Assembly (NCBI GenBank): GCA_944389015.1
Contig: CALXKS010000074.1
Location: 16,969-80,968, forward strand
Direction of reading: 5' to 3'
DNA: 64,000 bases
DNA from: an uncultured Spirochaetaceae bacterium
Lineage (GTDB): Bacteria; Spirochaetota; Spirochaetia; Sphaerochaetales; Sphaerochaetaceae
Shown here: piece after piece, positions 33,070 to 42,298 of the stretch
Position numbering within the stretch: the first letter of the stretch is position 1
Layout: every line of letters begins with the position of its first letter
Program-made: the position numbers and the translations under genes
The notes under the pieces: model-generated
The model's input: only the letters and a program-made list of their open reading frames with translations
What the model was told of the DNA's origin: nothing
Databases searched by the model: none

Positions 33070-34233
33070 GTGGGACAGGTATTCTTTCATATCGATCTCG
33101 ATGCCTTCTTTGCATCCGTCGAGATCCTCGACCATCCGGAATACAGAGACAAGCCCCTGATAATAGGGACACCGGGGCCGCGCCATGTCGCATCCACATG
33201 CTCATACGAAGCAAGGAAGTATGGAGTTCACAGCGCAATGCCCATGACGACAGCTCTGAGACTTTGCCCCGATGCCATATGCATAAAAGGAAGGATGGAC
33301 AGATATGCGGAGAAGAGCCGGGAGGTCATGGGTATAATCAGCTCATTCGCCCCGGGCTTCCTTCAGGTATCGATCGATGAGGCTTTCCTGGATCTCACGG
33401 GTATGGAGAGGATCTATCCGCTTCCAGGGAAAGCCGCGAAGAGTCTGAAGGAACGGATACTTTCCGAGACAGGGCTTACTGTATCCATCGGTGTCGCATC
33501 CTCACGCTTCATTGCAAAGCTTGCCTCCGACTACAGAAAGCCCGATGGGCTTACAATCGTTCCAAGGGGCAAGGAAGAGCTCTTCGTCGATACAGTGGGA
33601 TTAAGAAAACTCTGGGGCATCGGGGACTCAATGCTCAGAGCGCTTGAGAACAAGGGAATAAAGAGCACCGAGCGCCTGAGATCCTACAGCGAAGAGGATC
33701 TGAAGAGGATGTTCGGGGCCGCATCAGGCACTTATCTTTATAGCGTATCAAGAGGCATGGATCCGGGGATATATCAGGGAGAGGCGAAATCCAGATCGAT
33801 ATCCACAGAGCGCACCTACTACCCTGACCTGTACTCCACCGATGCCGTCGAGAACATACTCCTCGAGATGAGCGAGGAAGTGATGTTCCGCGCTTTTGAT
33901 GAGAAGAAGATACCCAGGACCGTATCAGTCAAGCTCCGTTACGGGGATTTTTCGACAATCACCATGCAGACTACGCCTTCCAGTGCGATATATTCATCGA
34001 TGGATGTCTACAGAATAGCGAAGGACCTTTTCTTCTCAAGATGGAAGGGCGAAGGCATAAGGCTAATAGGAGTTGCCCTCCAGAGCATCTATGATGGCGA
34101 TGATGTCGAACAGGGAGAGTTCTTCAGGGAGCGTGAAATGAAGGAGCGTGAGCTGGAGAAGACAATCCTGGAACTTGGGAGGAATGGAAGCAAGGTAATG
34201 CGCCTGAGGCACCTCGAAGATACACGGTACTGA
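33070..34233 (+). CDS. dinB: DNA polymerase IV (Y family)
   Basis: A 387-residue Y-family polymerase. It has the N-terminal FFHIDLDAFFASVE with metal-binding Asp, YEARKYGV with steric-gate neighbourhood, and the second metal motif VSIDEAFLDLT near 100. SIGVASSRFIAKLASD, the helix-hairpin-helix-like LWGIGDSML and the little-finger domain follow. It carries out translesion synthesis. The GTG at 33070 is preferred because the conserved N-terminus begins there and a TGn-extended -10 is six bases upstream. The C-terminus lacks a recognisable beta-clamp motif of classical form. Confidence 0.92.
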   Translation: MGQVFFHIDLDAFFASVEILDHPEYRDKPLIIGTPGPRHVASTCSYEARKYGVHSAMPMTTALRLCPDAICIKGRMDRYAEKSREVMGIISSFAPGFLQVSIDEAFLDLTGMERIYPLPGKAAKSLKERILSETGLTVSIGVASSRFIAKLASDYRKPDGLTIVPRGKEELFVDTVGLRKLWGIGDSMLRALENKGIKSTERLRSYSEEDLKRMFGAASGTYLYSVSRGMDPGIYQGEAKSRSISTERTYYPDLYSTDAVENILLEMSEEVMFRAFDEKKIPRTVSVKLRYGDFSTITMQTTPSSAIYSSMDVYRIAKDLFFSRWKGEGIRLIGVALQSIYDGDDVEQGEFFREREMKERELEKTILELGRNGSKVMRLRHLEDTRY

Positions 34234-34309
34234 TGAATGGGAATGACTCCATATCCCGCTGCTTTGGATGGCAGAGCGCTTCCAGCTCTGGTCAGAGCCA
34301 TGCGATTGA

Positions 34310-34318
34310 TGCTACTCT
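34310..34318 (+). promoter_or_regulatory. Extended -10 of leaderless trmL
   Basis: TGC-TACTCT, with TACTCT at 34313-34318, is followed by six bases (TCACAC) and the ATG at 34325. No Shine-Dalgarno sequence is present. Confidence 0.5.
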
Positions 34319-34324
34319 TCACAC

Positions 34325-34834
34325 ATGCTCAGCATATGCCTTTTCGAACCGGAGATACCGCAGAACACAGGGAATATAGCACGCACATGCGCAGTGACAG
34401 GAACACATCTTCACCTTGTCCGGCCTCTGGGCTTTGACATCTCGGAAAAGGCTGTGCGCCATGCCGGCCTGGACTACTGGAGCGATGTTGATATAACGGT
34501 GCATGAGAGTGTTGATGCTTTTCTGGAGAAATACAAGGATAGAAGGCTCTACTTTTTCTCAACAAAAGGCAGGAATGTCTACAGCGATGTTGTATATCCT
34601 GCCGATGAAGATGTATTCTTCATCTTCGGAAAGGAAAGCAGGGGCATCGATGAGGAGATACTTCTCCAGCATCCCGATACCACTCTCCGCATCCCGATGC
34701 TGAGCACGATGAGGAGCCTGAACCTGTCCAACAGCGCTGCGATAGCGGCATATGAATACTACAGGCAGCTTGGCTTTCCCTGTCTCGGGAAGGAAGGAGA
34801 GCTGCATGGGAAAAGGAAATGGGAGAACTTATGA
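34325..34834 (+). CDS. trmL: tRNA (cytidine/uridine-34 2'-O)-methyltransferase
   Basis: A 169-residue SPOUT methyltransferase with the three knot motifs: PEIPQNTGNIARTC (9-22), FFIFGKESRGI (about 98-108) and IPMLSTMRSLNLSNSAAIAAYEY (about 122-144). TrmL methylates the wobble ribose of tRNA-Leu isoacceptors using S-adenosylmethionine. The N-terminus fits the family exactly, and the start appears leaderless. Its stop overlaps the proC start (ATGA). Confidence 0.92.
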   Translation: MLSICLFEPEIPQNTGNIARTCAVTGTHLHLVRPLGFDISEKAVRHAGLDYWSDVDITVHESVDAFLEKYKDRRLYFFSTKGRNVYSDVVYPADEDVFFIFGKESRGIDEEILLQHPDTTLRIPMLSTMRSLNLSNSAAIAAYEYYRQLGFPCLGKEGELHGKRKWENL

Positions 34835-35625
34835 GGATCTCGGTTATCGGAACGGGAAACATGGGCGGAGCGATAGCCTCTGCGCTCTGTGAATCGGCGG
34901 AGTATGAAGTCGCTGTATATGACAAAGCCATAGAGAAGGCAGAGAAGCTGAAGGAAGAGCATGACGGGATAACAGTGCTTCCGTCCATCGAGGATGCATC
35001 GGGAAGCGATGTGATCATCATTGCGGTCAAGCCACAGGTGCTTCCATCGCTCTATCTTTCCCTCAGGGAGATCGAGGCCGGACTCTGGATCAGCATAGCA
35101 GCGGGCGTTCCCCTTTCAATCCTTGAGGACCATCTCGGCACCGATTCAATCGTTCGTTTCATGCCGAATATCGCAGCAACAGCAAGGAAGGCTGTCACGG
35201 CGATTGCAGCAGGAAGCGGCATAAGCGCAGAGAACAGGGATCTGGCTTTCAGCATTGCATCATCATTCGGATCGGCATACTTCATCCCTGAGAATCTCTT
35301 CCCTGCATTCATCGGGATATCAGGATCAGGGATCGCATATATATTCGAAGTCATGCATCAGATAGCGATGGGAGGAGTCAGGGCCGGAATCCCCTACCCT
35401 GAGGCACTTTCGATTGTACGCGATACCGCAATCAGCGCTGCAGAGACGCTCAAACTCACAGGAAAGAATGCAATAGAGCTTGAGACAATGGTATGCTCCG
35501 CAGCAGGAACTACGATCGAAGGGGTCAAGGCGCTCCATGATGGAGGGCTTCCGAGCACTCTTATGGATGCTGTTGCGAAGGCTGCAGCCAGAAGCACCGA
35601 ACTTGAGAACGAAGCACTGAGATAA
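34831..35625 (+). CDS. proC: Pyrroline-5-carboxylate reductase
   Basis: The 264-residue enzyme has the NADPH motif ISVIGTGNMGGAIASAL at the N-terminus, AVKPQVL near 62, RFMPNIAA near 110 and the ProC signature in CSAAGTTIEGVKALHDGGL near 225-243. It makes the last step of proline synthesis. The start is the ATG at 34831, four bases into the trmL stop overlap, behind GGAGAA; a frame four codons longer lacks spacing to a ribosome-binding site. Confidence 0.92.
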   Translation: MRISVIGTGNMGGAIASALCESAEYEVAVYDKAIEKAEKLKEEHDGITVLPSIEDASGSDVIIIAVKPQVLPSLYLSLREIEAGLWISIAAGVPLSILEDHLGTDSIVRFMPNIAATARKAVTAIAAGSGISAENRDLAFSIASSFGSAYFIPENLFPAFIGISGSGIAYIFEVMHQIAMGGVRAGIPYPEALSIVRDTAISAAETLKLTGKNAIELETMVCSAAGTTIEGVKALHDGGLPSTLMDAVAKAAARSTELENEALR

Positions 35626-35639
35626 GGAAAGGTGGAATC

Positions 35640-36917
35640 ATGATAGATATCAAAGACATCAGGACAAGGTACAGCGAGATCGAGAGCAACATAAAGAACA
35701 GATACATGAATGTTGACCTTCAGAAGATCGCTGCTGATATGGAAAAGAGGAGCGAGCTGCTGCAGAAGGCTGAGGCACTCAGAGCCAGAAGGAATGAGAC
35801 AGCGGCGAAGATGAAGGGGAAGCTCGATCCTGAGACACGCAATCAGCTGATTGCGGAAGGAAAGGCGATAAAGGATGAGCTTGCAGCTGCCGAGGCAGAG
35901 CTCGATGAGGTTGAGCGCACATTCCAGGCTGAGGTCAGGACGATTCCGAACTACGCCTCTCCGGAAGCTCCTGTAGGAAAGGAAGACAAGGACAGCCTTG
36001 CAGTGAAGTTCTATGGCGAGCCTACGAAGTTCAGCTTCAAGGCAAAGGATCATGTTGAGCTTGGCGAAGCCCTTGATATCCTCGACTTCGACAGCGGCGC
36101 GAAGGTCTCAGGACAGAAGTTCTACTACATAAAGAACCAGGGTGTGATCCTTCAGATGGCACTGGAGCGCTATGCGATGGATATCGTGCTCCGTCACGGA
36201 TTCACTCCCTTCATCACTCCTGATATCGCAAAGGAGGAGATCCTTCAGGGAATCGGATTCAATCCAAGAGGAGCTGAATCGAATATCTATACACTCGAGG
36301 GAACAGGGACATGCCTTGTCGGGACAGCGGAGATCACCCTCGGAGGCTACTACTCCGGGCAGATCCTTGACAAATCAAGCTTACCGATAAAGATGACAGG
36401 CCTTTCCCACTGCTTCAGGAGAGAGGCTGGAGGGGCTGGGCAGTACTCCAAGGGACTTTACCGCGTGCACCAGTTCTCGAAGCTCGAGATGTTCATCTAC
36501 TGTCTGCCTGAGGAGAGCGACAGCTTCCACAAGGAAATACTCTCGATCGAGGAGGAGATCTTCCAGGGTCTTGGCCTTCCATACCGCATCGTCGATACTG
36601 CCACTGGCGATCTCGGTGCTCCTGCATACAGGAAGTTCGATATCGAGGCATGGATGCCGGGACGCGGCGATGAGGGAGAGTACGGAGAGGTGACATCTAC
36701 CTCGAACTGCACCGACTACCAGGCAAGGTCCCTGAACATCAGATACAGGGATGACGATGGTAAGGTAAAGTTCGTTCACATGCTCAATGGCACTGCCGTA
36801 GCGCTCTCCAGGGCGATTGTCGCGATAATGGAGAACTATCAGAACGAAGATGGTACCATAACCATACCTCCGGCACTTGTGCCATACTGCGGTTTCGATA
36901 AAATAGTAAGGAAGTAA
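35640..36917 (+). CDS. serS: Seryl-tRNA synthetase
   Basis: A 425-residue class II synthetase. The N-terminal 110 residues are the long coiled-coil arm that grips tRNA-Ser. The catalytic core has the TxE motif in VGTAEITLG, motif 2 SHCFRREAGGAGQYSKGLYRVHQF, and motif 3 ALSRAIVAIMENYQ. The TSTSNCTDYQARSLNIRY stretch is typical. AAAGGTGG precedes the ATG. It follows proC by 14 bases. Confidence 0.95.
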   Translation: MIDIKDIRTRYSEIESNIKNRYMNVDLQKIAADMEKRSELLQKAEALRARRNETAAKMKGKLDPETRNQLIAEGKAIKDELAAAEAELDEVERTFQAEVRTIPNYASPEAPVGKEDKDSLAVKFYGEPTKFSFKAKDHVELGEALDILDFDSGAKVSGQKFYYIKNQGVILQMALERYAMDIVLRHGFTPFITPDIAKEEILQGIGFNPRGAESNIYTLEGTGTCLVGTAEITLGGYYSGQILDKSSLPIKMTGLSHCFRREAGGAGQYSKGLYRVHQFSKLEMFIYCLPEESDSFHKEILSIEEEIFQGLGLPYRIVDTATGDLGAPAYRKFDIEAWMPGRGDEGEYGEVTSTSNCTDYQARSLNIRYRDDDGKVKFVHMLNGTAVALSRAIVAIMENYQNEDGTITIPPALVPYCGFDKIVRK

Positions 36918-36936
36918 AGACAAAGGAGGAGAGGAT

Positions 36937-38403
36937 ATGCATAAGAGCGCTCTCATAACCGACTTCTATGAACTGACAATGATGCAGGGATACTACCTTG
37001 AGCATCATGATGGCAGGGCGGTATTCGATATGTTCTACAGAACGAACCCTTTCCAGGGCGGATACACGATATTCACCGGAGTCGAGGAGCTTATCGACAA
37101 GCTCGGATCCATATCCTTCTCCGATGATGATATCTCCTACCTCGACTCCCTCAGGATGTTCGACAGAAGCTTCCTGGAGTATCTCAGGACATACCGCTTC
37201 CATGGCGATGTATACACATTCGACGAAGGCACCCCGGCATTCCCCGGAGAGCCTCTGATAAGAGTCGAAAGCGATCTCATGGATGCACAGCTCATCGAGA
37301 CCCTTCTCCTGAATACCGTCAATTTCCAGACTCTGATCGCGACAAAGGCATCAAGGATGGTGCTTGCGACAAAGGGTCATGGAAGCATCATGGAGTTCGG
37401 ACTGAGAAGAGCGCAGGGAGAGAACGGAGGGCATGCAGCATCAAGGGCATCCTTCATCGGTGGAACTGTCTCTACAAGCAATACATATGCTGGAAAGCTC
37501 TATGGCATTCCCGTATCAGGAACGATGGCGCACTCATGGATCATGAGCTACCCCACTGAGGAGGAGGCTTTCCGCAAGTTTGTGGAGATCTACCCTGATA
37601 ACGGCATCCTGCTGATCGATACATACGACACTCTCGGATCAGGGATCGAAGCGGCCATAAAGATAGGACTCGAGCAGAAAGCAAAGGGAAAGAGAATCGG
37701 GGTCAGGATCGATTCCGGGGATCTCTCGTACCTTACGAAAGCAATAAGGCAGCGCCTCGATGATGCAGGACTCGAGGATGCAAGGATCTGTGTCTCCAAT
37801 GATATCACGGAAGATATCATCAGGAGCCTCATCTCCGATGGCGCCCCTATCGACAGCTGGGGAATCGGAACACATCTTGTGACGGGAGGAAGCCAGGCAT
37901 CGCTCAATGGCGTATACAAGCTCTCCGCAAAGGAAGAGAATGGCTCATTCACACCATGCCTCAAGGTCTCCAGCAGCTACGAGAAAACCACGAATCCAGG
38001 AATCAAGCAGGTATATAGATTCTTCGACAGATCCGGAGGAGCGCTTGCGGATCTCATAACGCTCTCCGATGAAGTGCTTGAGAGCGGAAAGGACTATACA
38101 TTCTACCATCCGTTCTCAACTGCTGACCAATTCACTATGAGAAAGAATGCATACGCCTCGTTCATGCCGCTTCTTACGAAGAAAATGGAGAATGGCAGGA
38201 GGATATCCCCAGAGAGAAGCCTCAAGGAGATCCAGGAGACATCCGCTGCCCTTCTTGGAGCGTTCGACAAATCCTACAAGAGGCTTATCAATCCGCACAT
38301 CTACAAGGTATCGCTATCTGAGAAGCTCAGGAGCCTCAAGACCGATCTCCTTGTGGAAGCGAGACAGAAGGAAAGCACTGTCAGGAACGGGCAGGACGGC
38401 TGA
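36937..38403 (+). CDS. pncB: Nicotinate phosphoribosyltransferase
   Basis: The 488-residue enzyme begins with the family's TDFYELTMMQGYY and has MEFGLRRAQG near 150 and GVRIDSGDLSYL near 250. GIGTHLVTGGSQASLNGVYKLSA lies near 310. It converts nicotinate and PRPP to nicotinate mononucleotide in NAD salvage. AGGAGAGG before the ATG is a good ribosome-binding site. It follows serS by 19 bases. The last 23 bases overlap the gene on the opposite strand. Confidence 0.93.
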   Translation: MHKSALITDFYELTMMQGYYLEHHDGRAVFDMFYRTNPFQGGYTIFTGVEELIDKLGSISFSDDDISYLDSLRMFDRSFLEYLRTYRFHGDVYTFDEGTPAFPGEPLIRVESDLMDAQLIETLLLNTVNFQTLIATKASRMVLATKGHGSIMEFGLRRAQGENGGHAASRASFIGGTVSTSNTYAGKLYGIPVSGTMAHSWIMSYPTEEEAFRKFVEIYPDNGILLIDTYDTLGSGIEAAIKIGLEQKAKGKRIGVRIDSGDLSYLTKAIRQRLDDAGLEDARICVSNDITEDIIRSLISDGAPIDSWGIGTHLVTGGSQASLNGVYKLSAKEENGSFTPCLKVSSSYEKTTNPGIKQVYRFFDRSGGALADLITLSDEVLESGKDYTFYHPFSTADQFTMRKNAYASFMPLLTKKMENGRRISPERSLKEIQETSAALLGAFDKSYKRLINPHIYKVSLSEKLRSLKTDLLVEARQKESTVRNGQDG

Positions 38404-39100
38404 AAGGCAGATACATAATAGTCCAGACAATAGCGGCGATGATGGGGAATGCGATCCTGTACCAGCCTCCTATATACCTTTCAAGGATGGTAAGAGGATT
38501 GCCCTCTGCCGGGCCGTTCATGAAGAAGAAGTTCGTCCCAAGGGCGTTGTTCACGAAGTAGATCGCGACTCCGTAGAGCACTATGAATGGCACAAGCCTT
38601 ATGAGCCTTCTGAATGAAGGCCTGAATCCTCCGGAAAGCAGCATGGCAGGATAGAGCGCGATGAGTATGTGTATCGAGAAGCTGTGGAAGCACATTATGT
38701 TGATAAGCGGAAGATTCATCCAGTCCGGGAACACGAGCGCCATAAGCGCTGTAGGCAGGGAAACCGCATAAAGATACTCGGCAAGATAGACAGAGCCGGA
38801 AACAGCATGGAAGAATGCTATGAATACGGATATCGAGCAGAGATGGAGCGGAAGGAACTCCCAGATCCACTGCCCTGTCGGTATCGTGACAGCATATTTC
38901 AGAGCCTCATCCGCAAGAAGGAGAACGGCAAGGATGATCCTTATCCTCCGTCTTGTCCCTTCATTGCTTCTGCTGTACTTCCTTCCAAGCACAAGGCACA
39001 GGACGGCCGCGAGCATGAGCCATAGAAGATGCCCTATCGAGAAAGTACCCATTCCATAACCATCAGGAATGGCCTCTGATGTATACAGCCATGGTTCCAT
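38381..39100 (-). CDS. TIGR02206-type (YwaF-like) integral membrane protein
   Basis: A 239-residue protein with about six membrane helices. The N-terminus has FSIGHLLWLML, then the family's PLHLCSISVFIAF near 110 and HSFSIHILIALYPAML near 160. Function is unknown; the family is found in Bacillus (YwaF) and many anaerobes. The start at 39100 is preferred over a frame reaching 39211 inside xseA. A TGC-extended -10 TATTAT ends eight bases upstream and there is no ribosome-binding site. Confidence 0.82.
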   Translation of the reverse strand: MEPWLYTSEAIPDGYGMGTFSIGHLLWLMLAAVLCLVLGRKYSRSNEGTRRRIRIILAVLLLADEALKYAVTIPTGQWIWEFLPLHLCSISVFIAFFHAVSGSVYLAEYLYAVSLPTALMALVFPDWMNLPLINIMCFHSFSIHILIALYPAMLLSGGFRPSFRRLIRLVPFIVLYGVAIYFVNNALGTNFFFMNGPAEGNPLTILERYIGGWYRIAFPIIAAIVWTIMYLPFSRPARS

Positions 39101-39108
39101 AGTTACTG

Positions 39109-39142
39109 ATAATAGCATCACTAAGGCGATTTCTGCTACAAT
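39109..39142. promoter_or_regulatory. Divergent extended -10 promoters for YwaF-like gene and xseA
   Basis: Minus strand: TGC-TATTAT, with TATTAT at 39109-39114, eight bases before the ATG at 39100. Plus strand: TGC-TACAAT, with TACAAT at 39137-39142, six bases before the ATG at 39149. Both genes lack ribosome-binding sites. Confidence 0.65.
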
Positions 39143-39148
39143 AACGGC

Positions 39149-40537
39149 ATGGAAAGCTACGACATCTTCGGCAGAACGCTCACTGTAAGCGAAGCAAACG
39201 GCATAATACATGATACTGTCGAGGAGATCTTCTACGAGCTGAGGATCGAAGGTGAGATCTCAGGCTTCCGTCCGGCCTCATCGGGACACTGGTATTTCAC
39301 GCTCAAGGACAGCTCAAGCGCAATCGATGCCGCGGTATTCCGTTCTGCCCAGTATGCAATGGAGTATCCGAAGAATGGAGATCTTGTCGTAGCAAAGGGC
39401 TCCCTATCCTACTACACCAGGAACGGCAGGCTCACATACGTCATCAGGGAGATGAGGAAAAAGGGAGAGGGAGACATCCTGGAGATGCTCGAGAAGCGGA
39501 AGGAATACTACCGTGGGCTCGGGTATTTCGATGAGGACAGGAAGAAGCCGATACCGGAGGAGATAAGGACTCTCGGTGTTGTCACAAGCCCTACAGGAGC
39601 AGCTATCCGCGATATCCTGAATGTGACAAAGCGCAGAGCCCCCTCCCTTGATATATTGATCTTCCCTGCGAAGGTCCAGGGTGATGGAAGCGCCGAGTCC
39701 ATAGCATCGCGCATCAGGCAGGCAGATAACTTCCAGGCATGCGATCTTCTGATAATAGGCCGTGGAGGCGGAAGCACGGAGGATCTCCTATGCTTCTCCG
39801 ATCCAGAGGTCATAGAGGCAATCCATAACTGCTCCATACCTATAATCTCAGCTGTCGGACATGAGATAGACTGGCCGATCTCAGACTATGCAGCAGACAG
39901 GCGCGCACCTACCCCATCTGCCGCTGCAGAGATAGCGACCGAGACCATATTCCGCAGACGTGAAAGACTTGGTAATGCGCTATATGGTTCGGAAAGCATA
40001 ATCCGTGGCAGGATAGCGGAGATGAGGCTGCGGCTCTCCGATGCACTCAGCAGCCTTTCCATTCTTGAGAAGAAGGTGCTCTCGCTTGAAGGCCGGATAC
40101 CCTCATCGGAGGATCTGAGGAAAATGCTTATTCTCCGTGTACAGAATGCTGAGACAAGAGTCGGATACGCAGAAGAGGATATACAGAACTGCATTGAGAA
40201 GCGGATCAGGGAAGCTTCAGCCAGGATCTCGATCAGCATTGAAAGAGAGGAGAATGCCATGAAGGAGAGGGTATCATCCGCATCAAGGCTTCTTTCCAGG
40301 CTCATCCCCTCTTCCAATGAGAGAATGAAAGCCCGGGTTGCTGTATCAAGGACAAGGGTAGATGCACTTGTCCGTGAATCGGAAGCGCTCTCCCCTCTTC
40401 TCATACTCCGACGCGGATACTCGGTGACGGAGAAGGAAGATGGAAGCATCGTCAGGCAGTCCAGCCAGCTGAAAGCCGGCGAGATTATAAGGACAAGACT
40501 TATGGACGGTACAGTGCTGTCCAGAGTGGAGGAATAG
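39149..40537 (+). CDS. xseA: Exodeoxyribonuclease VII large subunit
   Basis: The 462-residue protein has an N-terminal OB fold (SGFRPASSGHWYFTLKD, residues about 33-50). The catalytic region includes GVVTSPTGAAIRDIL near 145, IIGRGGGSTEDLLCFSDPEV near 205 and SAVGHEIDWPISDYAADRRAPTPSAAAE near 235. A long helical C-terminal part binds XseB. The complex degrades single-stranded DNA from both ends. The mRNA appears leaderless. xseB follows after one base, with GGAGGAATAG at the 3' end of xseA serving as its ribosome-binding site. Confidence 0.94.
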   Translation: MESYDIFGRTLTVSEANGIIHDTVEEIFYELRIEGEISGFRPASSGHWYFTLKDSSSAIDAAVFRSAQYAMEYPKNGDLVVAKGSLSYYTRNGRLTYVIREMRKKGEGDILEMLEKRKEYYRGLGYFDEDRKKPIPEEIRTLGVVTSPTGAAIRDILNVTKRRAPSLDILIFPAKVQGDGSAESIASRIRQADNFQACDLLIIGRGGGSTEDLLCFSDPEVIEAIHNCSIPIISAVGHEIDWPISDYAADRRAPTPSAAAEIATETIFRRRERLGNALYGSESIIRGRIAEMRLRLSDALSSLSILEKKVLSLEGRIPSSEDLRKMLILRVQNAETRVGYAEEDIQNCIEKRIREASARISISIEREENAMKERVSSASRLLSRLIPSSNERMKARVAVSRTRVDALVRESEALSPLLILRRGYSVTEKEDGSIVRQSSQLKAGEIIRTRLMDGTVLSRVEE

Positions 40538-40538
40538 A

Positions 40539-40760
40539 ATGAGCTTCGAAAGCGATCTTAAGAGAATGGAGGAGATTACGGATCTCCTGAAGAATGAAGA
40601 GACAGGACTTGAAGAGTCGATAAAGCTCTATGAGGAAGCGGCAGCTCTTGGGAAGAAGCTGACAAAGACACTGACAGAGATACAGAGAAAGGTCGAGAAG
40701 GTGACTTCCGAGAACGAGATGGAGCTCGGCACCGAGCCATTCGAGGAGGATGAAGAGTGA
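40539..40760 (+). CDS. xseB: Exodeoxyribonuclease VII small subunit
   Basis: A 73-residue acidic helical protein with the XseB pattern FESDLKRMEEITDLLKNEETGLEESIKLYEEAAALGKKL. Several copies wrap each XseA subunit. It ends four bases into the purU start (GTGA overlap), so xseA, xseB and purU form one transcript. Confidence 0.92.
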   Translation: MSFESDLKRMEEITDLLKNEETGLEESIKLYEEAAALGKKLTKTLTEIQRKVEKVTSENEMELGTEPFEEDEE

Positions 40761-41614
40761 TCAGAGCAATATTCCTGATTCAGGCTGATGACAAGAAAGG
40801 GCTTCTAGCCTCCACCGTCGGCTTCTTCTACGAGAAAGGCTACAACATCCTCAAGTGCCAGCAGCATACTGACAGCTACGAGAAGCGCTTCTACATGCGC
40901 ATTGAGATCGATGCCTCCGATATGAAGGAGACAAGGAAGGAGCTTGAGGACGGCTTCGGGGAGGTTGCGGCAAGAGAAGGGCTGAACTGGTCATGCCATT
41001 GGTCTGACTATAGGATGCGTGTCGCTATCCTTGTATCGAAAGCAAGCCACTGCCTCTATGATCTTGTATCACGCAAACTCGAGGGTGAGCTCAGCTGCGA
41101 GATACCGCTCATAATATCGAACCACCCCGATCTCGAGATTGCTGCGAACCAGTTCAGGATCCCCTATTACTGCTTCCCTGTAGGCGACAGCAAGGCAGAG
41201 CAGGAGAGGAAGATCAGGGATCTGCTGAAGCGCTTCGATATAGATCTTGTTGTCCTTGCCCGCTATATGCAGATACTTTCGCCTGAGTTCACCGATGAAT
41301 GGCAGGGAAAGATAATAAACATACACCATGCTTTCCTTCCTGCATTCCAGGGTGCTAATCCATACCTCAGAGCGTACCAGAGAGGCGTGAAGATGATCGG
41401 CGCAACCGCACACTATGCCTCAGAGGATCTCGATCAGGGACCGATCATCGAGCAGGATACGGTAAGAGTCAGCCATGAACTCACGCCAAGCGGTCTTAAA
41501 GAGGTCGGCAAGGACTGTGAGAAGAGAGTGCTTGCGAATGCTGTCAAAGCACACCTTGAGCATAGGATAATAATCAACGGAGGACGTACGATCGTATTCC
41601 CCGTCGAGCGATGA
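40757..41614 (+). CDS. purU: Formyltetrahydrofolate deformylase
   Basis: The 285-residue enzyme has an N-terminal ACT domain (LIQADDKKGLLASTVGFFYEKGYNI) and a C-terminal formyl-transferase-like domain. The catalytic Asn-His-Asp set can be seen in INIHHAFLPAF near 197 and GATAHYASEDLDQGPIIEQD near 215-235. It releases formate from 10-formyl-THF, balancing one-carbon units. It starts with GTG overlapping the xseB stop. Its stop codon abuts that of the convergent pseudouridine synthase gene. Confidence 0.92.
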   Translation: MIRAIFLIQADDKKGLLASTVGFFYEKGYNILKCQQHTDSYEKRFYMRIEIDASDMKETRKELEDGFGEVAAREGLNWSCHWSDYRMRVAILVSKASHCLYDLVSRKLEGELSCEIPLIISNHPDLEIAANQFRIPYYCFPVGDSKAEQERKIRDLLKRFDIDLVVLARYMQILSPEFTDEWQGKIINIHHAFLPAFQGANPYLRAYQRGVKMIGATAHYASEDLDQGPIIEQDTVRVSHELTPSGLKEVGKDCEKRVLANAVKAHLEHRIIINGGRTIVFPVER

Positions 41615-42298
41615 TCAGATCGTTATCGTCAGCTTGCGTCCAGAGCATGGCTCGATATAGCTTATCGATATCGCCTCCAGACCGAAATCATCAGATGCAA
41701 TCCCGCCATACTGGGTGTCCCCGAGTATCGGATGCCCAGCCCAGGCAAGGTGCGAGCGTATCTGATGGCGGAACCCTCTTGTGATCGTGCAGAGAAACTC
41801 ATCATCGGAGACAGGGATGATCTCTGTAGTATAGACCTTTCCCTTCATATGCCGCTGGTTCGCGGCTACAGGGCGGACGCTCTTCCCGCCCTTGCCGAAT
41901 GAACGGAAATATGATGTGATGCGCACCGGGCCTTCGGTTATCGGGTACTGGGTGAATGGCTCGAAGCCCTCATCGATGCTCCTTCCGGATGAAGTGATGG
42001 CTCTGTACTCCTTCACTATCATGTCCTTCTTCTGCTGCTGCATCAGCGCGTCATATGCCTTCTGCGTGCGAGCGATGAGGACAAGGCCCTTTGTGAGATT
42101 GTCAAGACGGTGCACTACCCCGCCCTCCCATGGATTATCACCATGGCAGCAGCGGATCTCAGGATAATATGCAGATGCGATGGAAAGGAGAGTCCGGCCA
42201 TCGATTGTGTTCTTCAGCGGAACGGTCGGGATGCCGCTCTCCTTCCACCAGATGAGGGTATCAGGCCCTTCGAAGACAAGGTGAGTATCAGTTGTCAC
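41615..42298 (-). CDS. RluA-family pseudouridine synthase
   Basis: The 227-residue protein has the catalytic motif GGVVHRLDNLTKGLVLIA (catalytic Asp about residue 65) and the later RGFRHQIRSHLAWAGHPILGD. There is no S4 domain. It isomerises uridine in rRNA or tRNA; the target base is not predictable. The start is GTG at 42298, four bases after AGG, and overlaps the end of the BI-1 gene upstream by 11 bases. Confidence 0.88.
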   Translation of the reverse strand: MTTDTHLVFEGPDTLIWWKESGIPTVPLKNTIDGRTLLSIASAYYPEIRCCHGDNPWEGGVVHRLDNLTKGLVLIARTQKAYDALMQQQKKDMIVKEYRAITSSGRSIDEGFEPFTQYPITEGPVRITSYFRSFGKGGKSVRPVAANQRHMKGKVYTTEIIPVSDDEFLCTITRGFRHQIRSHLAWAGHPILGDTQYGGIASDDFGLEAISISYIEPCSGRKLTITI

